A stretch of 18,996 nucleotides of DNA, from positions 1 through 18,996 of the forward strand of contig VSMY01000047.1 of assembly GCA_009773995.1 (NCBI GenBank), given 5' to 3'. The translations under genes and the position numbers were made by a program. Below the pieces are notes generated by a model. The model ran no database searches and was not told where the DNA came from. It saw only the letters and a program-made list of their open reading frames with translations. Positions 13,675 to 18,996 of this stretch are shown here, one piece after another. This DNA comes from Oscillibacter sp. GTDB lineage: Bacteria > Bacillota > Clostridia > Oscillospirales > Oscillospiraceae. Each line of letters opens with the position of its first letter. Position 1 is the stretch's first letter.

Positions 13675-13772
13675 GTCCGCCGATGGGACGGCAGGACACG
13701 CCCCGGAGCTTTGTTTCGAGGAGCTTCACCGGCCCGGAACACAGCCCCGCGGGGAATCTTTTTGAAAGGTGG
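13675..13772 (+). promoter_or_regulatory. Structured rpsO leader
   Basis: The leader begins with a strong hairpin, GTCCGCCG (13675-13682) with CGGC-A-GGAC (13689-13697), and contains a second GC palindrome CCCCGCGGGG before the AAGGTGG ribosome site at 13766-13772. S15 represses its own mRNA in several bacterial groups through such leaders. I cannot identify a named motif here. Confidence 0.4.
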
Positions 13773-13782
13773 AAACCACTCT

Positions 13783-14049
13783 ATGCTTCGCAAGGAAGAA
13801 AAGACCGCGATCATCAACGCCAACCGGACCCACGAATCTGACACCGGCTCTCCCGAGGTCCAGATTGCCATCCTCACCGAGCGCATCAACGTGCTCACCG
13901 AGCACATGCGGGCCAACCCCCAGGACAAGCACTCCAACCGGGGCCTCCTGAAGATGGTCGGCAAGCGCCGCAGCCTCCTGGACTATCTCCAGAAGAAGGA
14001 CGTGGAGCGTTACCGCGCCCTCATCGCCAAGCTGGGCATCCGGAAATAA
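13783..14049 (+). CDS. rpsO: 30S ribosomal protein S15
   Basis: An 88-residue primary 16S rRNA-binding protein, exactly the usual length. The S15 signature is intact: DTGSPEVQIAILTERINVLTEHM, then KHSNRGLLKMVGKRRSLLDYL, with the terminal RYRALIAKLGIRK. It binds the central three-way junction of 16S rRNA (helices 20-22) early in 30S assembly. The ATG at 13783 has GAAAGGTGG ending 10 bases upstream. It is followed by a terminator and then pnp, the same order as in many bacteria including E. coli. Confidence 0.98.
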   Translation: MLRKEEKTAIINANRTHESDTGSPEVQIAILTERINVLTEHMRANPQDKHSNRGLLKMVGKRRSLLDYLQKKDVERYRALIAKLGIRK

Positions 14050-14059
14050 GACGCGAACA

Positions 14060-14085
14060 GGGCGGCGGGGATACCGCCGCCCTTT
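14060..14085 (+). terminator. Terminator after rpsO, probably leaky
   Basis: A perfect 9-bp stem GGGCGGCGG/CCGCCGCCC with a 5-base loop, but only TTT follows. Some read-through into pnp is likely. Confidence 0.75.
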
Positions 14086-14135
14086 CTCCGTGTCCCAGTC
14101 CCTATCCATCCCATCGGGAGCCGTTGCTTTTTGTG

Positions 14136-14181
14136 TTTGAAAGACCGCCTGGACCGGCCGGAGGCCGGACGGCCTTTCAAA
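14136..14181 (+). promoter_or_regulatory. Long stem-loop in the pnp leader
   Basis: TTTGAAAG (14136-14143) pairs with CTTTCAAA (14174-14181); CCG pairs with CGG inside it; and CCGGCC (14154-14159) pairs with GGCCGG (14163-14168) around the loop GGA, with an asymmetric internal loop. It lies 46 bases before the pnp start. In E. coli a pnp leader stem-loop cut by RNase III is the basis of PNPase autoregulation; the same role here is inference. Confidence 0.6.
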
Positions 14182-14227
14182 TACGAAAAGGACCGCTCCC
14201 GGACAACCAATGAAAAGGAGCGTATCT

Positions 14228-16378
14228 ATGTCTACCATCATCACCCAGAGGCAGTTCCCCCACTACCGCAAGTACGAAATGGAGCTGGCGGGCCGGCCCC
14301 TGACCCTGGAGGTCGGGAAGCTGGCGGAGCTGGCCAACGCCGCCGTCATGGTGGGCTACGGCGACACCCGGGTCTTAGTCTGCGCCACGGCCTCCGCCCG
14401 GCCCCGGGACGGCATCGACTTCTTCCCCCTCAGCGTGGACTTTGAGGAAAAGCTCTACTCCGTGGGCCGTATCCCCGGCAGCTTCAACCGCCGGGAGGGC
14501 CGCCCCGGCGAGAAGGGCGTCCTGACCAGCCGGGTCATCGACCGGCCCATCCGCCCCCTGTTCCCCCACGACTTCCGCAACGACGTGTCCATCATGGCCA
14601 CGGTCATGAGCGTGGACCACGACTGCTCCCCGGAGATCTGCGGCCTCATCGGCGCGTCCGCGGCCCTGGCCATCTCCGACATCCCCTGGCACGGCCCCGT
14701 GGGCGCGGTGAAGGTGGGCCTGGTGGACGGCAAGCTCATCTTTAACCCCACCAGCGAGGAGCGGAAGGTCTCCGACCTGGACGTGACCGTAGTCTCCACC
14801 GGGGAAAAGGTGGTCATGATTGAGGCCGGGGCCAACGAGGTGGACAACGACACCATGTTCCGGGCCATCCAGATGGCCCACGAGGAAAACCAGAAGCAGG
14901 TGGCCCTCATCAACCAAATGGTCGGCGAAATCGGCAAGGAGAAGTTCGACTATCCCCACGCGGACTTCGACGAGGAGCTGTTTGAGAAAATCGTCTCCGC
15001 CACCATGGAGGACGCGAAAGCCGCCATGGACACGGACGACAAAAACGTCCGGGAAACCCGGTGGAACGCCCTCATCGAGAAGTGGCATGAGCTGTTCCTG
15101 GAAGACTACCCGGAGATGGACAAATACCTGGACGAGATCACCTACAAGTTCCAGAAGAAGATCGTGAAAGCCTGGCTCTTGGAGGGCCACCGCGTCGACG
15201 GGCGGCAGCGCAACGAGATCCGGCCCCTGGCCTCCGAAGTGGGCGTCCTGCCCAGAGCCCACGGCTCCGGCCTCTTCACCCGCGGGCAGACTCAGGTTCT
15301 GTCCGTGGTCACCCTGGACACCCTCTCCGCCAACCAGAAGCTGGACACCATCTGGGAGGAGACGGAGAAGCGCTATATGCACCACTACAACTTCCCCGGC
15401 TACTCCGTGGGCGAGGCCAAGCCCGCCCGCTCCCCCGGACGGCGGGAAATCGGCCACGGCGCGCTGGCCGAGCGGGCCCTGCTCCCCGTCATTCCGGACG
15501 TTGAAAAGTTCCCCTACGCCATCCGGGTGGTCAGCGAGGTGGTGAGCTCCAACGGCTCCACCTCCCAAGGGTCCGTCTGCGGCTCCACCCTGGCCCTGAT
15601 GGACGCGGGCGTGCCCATCTCCGCTCCCGTGGCGGGCATCTCCTGCGGCCTTATCCAGGACGACGACGGCGGCTTCACCACCTTCATCGACATCCAGGGC
15701 GTGGAGGACTTCCACGGCGAAATGGACTTCAAGGTGGCGGGCACGAAAAAGGGCATCACCGCCATCCAGATGGACCTGAAAAACGACGGCCTGACTATGG
15801 AGATCATCAAAAACGCCCTGGACATCACCTATGACGGGCGGTGCCAGATTCTGGACCAGATTATGCTTCCCGCCATCGCCGAGCCCCGGAAGGACGTGAG
15901 CAAATACGCCCCCAAGATGCTGACCATGCACATCGACCCCTCCAAGATCCGGGAGGTCATCGGCTCCGGCGGAAAGGTCATCCAGAAAATCGTGGCGGAC
16001 ACCGGGGCGAAAATCGACATCAACGACGACGGGTCCATCTTCATCGCGGGAGTGGACGCGGCCTCCTGCGACGCGGCGAAAAAGTGCATCGACGACATCG
16101 TCTTCGTGCCCGAGATCGGCGCGCTGTACTACGGCCGGGTGGTGCGCCTGATGACCTTTGGCGCCTTCGTGGAGCTGGCCCCCGGCAAGGACGGGCTGGT
16201 CCACATCTCCAAGCTGGCGGAGCACCGGATTGAAAAGGTGGAAGACGCCTGCAAAATCGGGGACATGATGTGGGTGAAGGTCACGGACATCGACGAAAAG
16301 GGCCGGGTGAACCTGAGCCACAAGGACGCCGTCCGGGAGATCAAGGCCAAAGAGGCCAAGGGCGAGCGGATCAAATAA
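14228..16378 (+). CDS. pnp: Polyribonucleotide nucleotidyltransferase (PNPase)
   Basis: A 716-residue 3'-to-5' phosphorolytic exoribonuclease, normal length. Order of domains: first RNase PH-like domain (~10-145), helical linker (~150-310), second RNase PH-like domain (~325-560) with SSNGS at 440-444 and the acidic catalytic pair Asp494 and Asp500 in EDFHGEMDFKVAGT, KH domain (~565-620) with the loop GSGG at 579-582, and S1 domain (~632-703) with GRVVRLMTFGAFVEL. The protein works as a trimer in mRNA decay. The ATG at 14228 is chosen because AAAAGGAG ends 7 bases upstream; the ATG at 14210 precedes that site. It follows rpsO and ends in a strong terminator. Confidence 0.98.
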   Translation: MSTIITQRQFPHYRKYEMELAGRPLTLEVGKLAELANAAVMVGYGDTRVLVCATASARPRDGIDFFPLSVDFEEKLYSVGRIPGSFNRREGRPGEKGVLTSRVIDRPIRPLFPHDFRNDVSIMATVMSVDHDCSPEICGLIGASAALAISDIPWHGPVGAVKVGLVDGKLIFNPTSEERKVSDLDVTVVSTGEKVVMIEAGANEVDNDTMFRAIQMAHEENQKQVALINQMVGEIGKEKFDYPHADFDEELFEKIVSATMEDAKAAMDTDDKNVRETRWNALIEKWHELFLEDYPEMDKYLDEITYKFQKKIVKAWLLEGHRVDGRQRNEIRPLASEVGVLPRAHGSGLFTRGQTQVLSVVTLDTLSANQKLDTIWEETEKRYMHHYNFPGYSVGEAKPARSPGRREIGHGALAERALLPVIPDVEKFPYAIRVVSEVVSSNGSTSQGSVCGSTLALMDAGVPISAPVAGISCGLIQDDDGGFTTFIDIQGVEDFHGEMDFKVAGTKKGITAIQMDLKNDGLTMEIIKNALDITYDGRCQILDQIMLPAIAEPRKDVSKYAPKMLTMHIDPSKIREVIGSGGKVIQKIVADTGAKIDINDDGSIFIAGVDAASCDAAKKCIDDIVFVPEIGALYYGRVVRLMTFGAFVELAPGKDGLVHISKLAEHRIEKVEDACKIGDMMWVKVTDIDEKGRVNLSHKDAVREIKAKEAKGERIK

Positions 16379-16391
16379 GCGAAATTTTCCA

Positions 16392-16419
16392 GGGCGGACC
16401 GGAAGGTCCGCCCTTTTTT
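16392..16419 (+). terminator. Rho-independent terminator of pnp
   Basis: A perfect 9-bp stem GGGCGGACC/GGTCCGCCC with loop GGAA is followed by six T residues, 13 bases after the stop. Confidence 0.93.
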
Positions 16420-16423
16420 GGCC

Positions 16424-16452
16424 TTGCATGGGAGGGAAGTTTGTGCTATGCT
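16424..16452 (+). promoter_or_regulatory. Possible promoter of the surface protein gene
   Basis: TTGCAT (16424-16429), 17-base spacer, TATGCT (16447-16452). Both boxes are imperfect, but the gene needs a start between the pnp terminator and its ATG. Confidence 0.4.
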
Positions 16453-16504
16453 GTAGTCGTGAAATTGGCGCGCGGAGCGCGTGAGGAATCGGGAGGAGCG
16501 GAAT

Positions 16505-18996
16505 ATGAGGCGTTGGGTTTGGAGAGTGCTTCTGATAATCGCCGTCATGGCGGCGCTGACCATAGGAGCTTCGGCGGCGGATGAGGAAATCTCAGGCTCT
16601 TTTGGATACACCTTAGAAGGAGCGGGTTATACGATCACCAGCTATCTGGGCAACAGCACTACCGTTACGCTTCCCAGTGAGTATAAGGACCTGCCGGTTA
16701 CAAAAATCGGAGACGGCGTTTTCTCCGGCAAAGGATTGACCTCCATCAAAAATCTCGGCAATATTACGGAGATTGGAGACAAGGCGTTTGCCGCCTCCAG
16801 CCTGAACAGCATTGAGATCCCCGCGGGCGTGACGAGAATCGGAGAAAGCGCCTTTGCCACTTGTTCCAGCCTGACAAGCGTCACGTTCTTGGACGGCGCC
16901 GAAACCGGAACCGGCAGCGCCAACACGGAAATCGGCCCCAAGGCCTTCGCCGCCTGCGGCGGGTTAAGCACGTTAACTCTCAGCGGCGGCGTAAGCAGCA
17001 TCGGCGACTCCGCCTTTCTTGGCTGCGGAGGCTTGACGGAGGTCTATGTTTGGAAGGGGACCTCCTCCATTGGCCCCAGCGCCTTTTCCGGCTGTGGGAA
17101 TCTCTCCAAGGTGGCCATTTCCGGCGAAGTGACCAACATCGGCGCGGGGGCTTTCGTTGTCTCCGACAAGCTGAAGGTCATTCACTATGGCGGCGATCCC
17201 TTCCCCGCCTCGGCGCAATGGACCGGCGAGGTTCATAAAGCGACGGTTGAAAATATCGTCACGCCGGCCAAATGCGAGACAAAGGGCGCTTCGGCAAAAA
17301 TTGTCCTGTGCTTGCAGTCCGCGGTGGGCTGCCCGTCCCTGAACGCGAAAAAGGAGATTAAGGAGCTGGGCCACGACATTTCCAAGGCTCTGATCAGCTC
17401 CGAACCCGCCTCCCCCAAAGACTGCCAGGACCACACGGACACCTATAAGGACACCTGCTCCAGGTGCAGCTATACCAGAACGTACGAGGTGGAGGAAGGC
17501 GCAAAAACCTCCCACACATGGGGAAAAGAGGAAGCAGACACCGCCTCCAGCGTCCAGCCCACGGATTGCAAAACCCCCGGCGTGAAGCGCTTTTCCCACA
17601 CATGCACGGTATGCGGCTTCAAGGAGCTGACAAGTAAGACGGAGCCAATTCCCGCGCTGGCGCATACGTACGACGACGGAAAATTTTCCACAGAGCCGAT
17701 TAAGGACGCCACCTGTACAGAGGCGGGCCTGGAGGTAAAATACCAGGTCTGCGATGTCTGCGGCAAAGTCAATACATGTGAGACATGCGAGGAACTAAAA
17801 GGGAATCCGGATAAGGAAACGGACTATATTACCCATGTGAAAAGTAGCCACGATTATGAAGAACCCGCCGCTAAAGGTCACACGAAGGGCGCGGCCGCAT
17901 ACGTCGTCACACAAGAACCCTCCTGCTTGGATACGGGCAAGGAGGAATGGCGGTTCGTGTGCTCCGTCTGCAAGGAGCCGCTGAGCGAGCTTCCGGACGA
18001 CATAGACGATCACCCGCCCGTGGTTCTTCCGGCGGCGGGCCATAAACCGGAAAGGAAAGAAGAGGACAAGGACCTGAGTACCCCCGGCACCTGCCTGACG
18101 GACGGGGAAATTGTTTACAAGGAGACGACCTGCACCGTATGCAAAAATAAATTCACCCCTCCCCCGGAAATCGTCAGGGCCCCCGGCGAGCACAAGTATA
18201 AAGATGTCGACGAGGAAATCATAAAAGACTCTACCTGTAAGGAAACGGGACTGAAAAATGTCGGAGCCAAGAAGTGTACCGAATGCGGGGATGAAGTGCC
18301 TGCACAGCCGGAAATTATCCCCAAGAAGGCCCACGCCTGGGGCTCGCCCGTCAAGGATGAGAATCCCGGAGAGGGGAAGGAGAACAAGGATCCCAACTGC
18401 GGCGAGCCGGGGGTGGAATACGTAATCGTCACCTGCCAGAACAAACTGGCCGACGGCACCCTCTGCGGCGAGATGGAGCACCGGGCCATCACCCTCCCCG
18501 CCACCGGAGAGCACAAGTGGGGCGAGTGGGAGACCAAAGAGCCCACGCTGACCCAGGCGGGGGAGAAGAAACGGACCTGTGAAACCTGCGGCAAGGAGGA
18601 CAAAATCGTTCTCCCCGCCACCGGGGAGCCCTCCAAGCCCGACGACCCCGATAACCCCGACGAGCCGGAGAAGCCCAAATCCTATCAGGTTACCACCGTC
18701 CAGGGGGCGGGAGGCACCGCCTCCGCCAACCGGACCGCCGCCCAGGCGGGAGACCGGATCACCATTACCGTTTCCCCCAGCTCCGGCTATGAGCTGGACA
18801 TGGTCCGGGTCATCGCCGCCAACGGCAAGGTTCCCCAGCTGGAGAGCCTGGGCGGCGGGCAGTACCGCTTTACCATGCCCGAGGCCAACGTGGAAATCCG
18901 GGCCACCTTCCAGCGGAAAAACTCCGGCCCCGGCTGGGCCGCCGCTCCCGAGGACGGCTCCGCCGGAAACCCCCGGCGGACCACGGACGTGATGCC
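16505..18996 (+). CDS. Large secreted surface protein: BspA-type LRRs, CxxC modules, InlB-type repeat; 3' end missing
   Basis: The frame is open for 830 residues and runs off the right edge. Residues 1-24 are a signal peptide (MRRWVWR, hydrophobic core, GASA cut). Residues 65-232 hold seven BspA-type leucine-rich repeats with the core IGxxAF (VTKIGDGVF, ITEIGDKAF, VTRIGESAF and so on). From about 300 to 700 come modules of the form C-x3-G ... CxxC ... H-x-W/Y, such as KDATCTEAGLEVKYQVCDVCG. A Pro/Asp/Glu linker (~702-718) precedes an InlB/Flg_new-like repeat (~720-795). The end (RRTTDVM) may open an S-layer homology domain, as in related proteins, but it is cut off. A host- or polysaccharide-facing adhesin is likely. 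GGGAGGAG lies 6 bases before the ATG. Confidence 0.9.
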   Translation, partial: MRRWVWRVLLIIAVMAALTIGASAADEEISGSFGYTLEGAGYTITSYLGNSTTVTLPSEYKDLPVTKIGDGVFSGKGLTSIKNLGNITEIGDKAFAASSLNSIEIPAGVTRIGESAFATCSSLTSVTFLDGAETGTGSANTEIGPKAFAACGGLSTLTLSGGVSSIGDSAFLGCGGLTEVYVWKGTSSIGPSAFSGCGNLSKVAISGEVTNIGAGAFVVSDKLKVIHYGGDPFPASAQWTGEVHKATVENIVTPAKCETKGASAKIVLCLQSAVGCPSLNAKKEIKELGHDISKALISSEPASPKDCQDHTDTYKDTCSRCSYTRTYEVEEGAKTSHTWGKEEADTASSVQPTDCKTPGVKRFSHTCTVCGFKELTSKTEPIPALAHTYDDGKFSTEPIKDATCTEAGLEVKYQVCDVCGKVNTCETCEELKGNPDKETDYITHVKSSHDYEEPAAKGHTKGAAAYVVTQEPSCLDTGKEEWRFVCSVCKEPLSELPDDIDDHPPVVLPAAGHKPERKEEDKDLSTPGTCLTDGEIVYKETTCTVCKNKFTPPPEIVRAPGEHKYKDVDEEIIKDSTCKETGLKNVGAKKCTECGDEVPAQPEIIPKKAHAWGSPVKDENPGEGKENKDPNCGEPGVEYVIVTCQNKLADGTLCGEMEHRAITLPATGEHKWGEWETKEPTLTQAGEKKRTCETCGKEDKIVLPATGEPSKPDDPDNPDEPEKPKSYQVTTVQGAGGTASANRTAAQAGDRITITVSPSSGYELDMVRVIAANGKVPQLESLGGGQYRFTMPEANVEIRATFQRKNSGPGWAAAPEDGSAGNPRRTTDVM

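Noticed and set aside
14375..16429. A 684-codon minus-strand frame opposite pnp
   Set aside because: It is the mirror of the conserved PNPase reading frame, rich in His, Gly and Val, without recognisable motifs.
16505..18640. CxxC repeats as a zinc-finger DNA-binding protein
   Set aside because: The protein has a signal peptide and LRR and InlB-type surface domains, so the cysteine modules act outside the cell.
1..18996. CRISPR array, insertion sequences, prophage or toxin-antitoxin pair
   Set aside because: No regularly spaced direct repeats, transposase or phage proteins were seen. The two small proteins are far apart and have separate promoters, so they do not form a pair.

Overview
The window looks like a chromosomal stretch of a GC-rich, Gram-positive, anaerobic member of the Clostridia, most likely an Oscillospiraceae-type gut bacterium. 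The reasons are the strong AGGAGG-type ribosome binding sites, the small clostridial ferredoxin, a YtrA-type GntR/ABC cassette, many small stem-loop terminators, and a BspA-like surface protein with cysteine-rich repeats. The taxonomic call is inference. There is no CRISPR array, insertion sequence, phage gene or rRNA.

Left part (1-3027): the 3' end of a PLP-dependent Orn/Lys/Arg decarboxylase-family gene, then a one-cluster ferredoxin, then the convergent lepA gene (elongation factor 4). Ferredoxin and lepA share one long perfect palindrome as a two-way terminator. Next (3056-6738, all minus strand) come an SGNH-like membrane-anchored protein and an MBOAT O-acyltransferase, together a likely glycan O-acylation pair placed directly upstream of lepA. 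Upstream of these are an XRE-type regulator and a 61-residue membrane protein with its own promoter and terminator.

Middle (6739-8104): a tRNA-Val(GAC) gene with a clear promoter, a 184-bp gap packed with inverted repeats, a FabG-like short-chain dehydrogenase, and a convergent 56-residue hypothetical gene. Then (8187-11597, minus) comes a regulator-transporter operon: GntR/YtrA-type repressor, ABC ATPase, and a large ABC permease with an extracytoplasmic domain. The genes overlap by 4 and 26 bp. A 13+13 bp inverted repeat covers the -10 region of the operon promoter and is the likely operator.

Right part (11648-13612, plus): a divergently transcribed MarR regulator and a MATE efflux pump. 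Three copies of a near-palindromic box matching AATAGCATGCTATT, two in the marR promoter and one before the MATE gene, suggest a self-regulated efflux cassette. Housekeeping genes rpsO (S15) and pnp (PNPase) follow in the classical order, with a terminator and a long leader stem-loop between them. The window ends inside a large secreted protein: signal peptide, seven BspA-type leucine-rich repeats, a series of extracellular CxxC modules, and an InlB-type repeat.

Most of the genes are ordinary. The most unusual structural signal is that several stem-loops run into the 3' end of the gene they follow. Two of them are perfect palindromes with 28-bp and 25-bp arms that mirror the last bases of the ferredoxin gene and of tRNA-Val.
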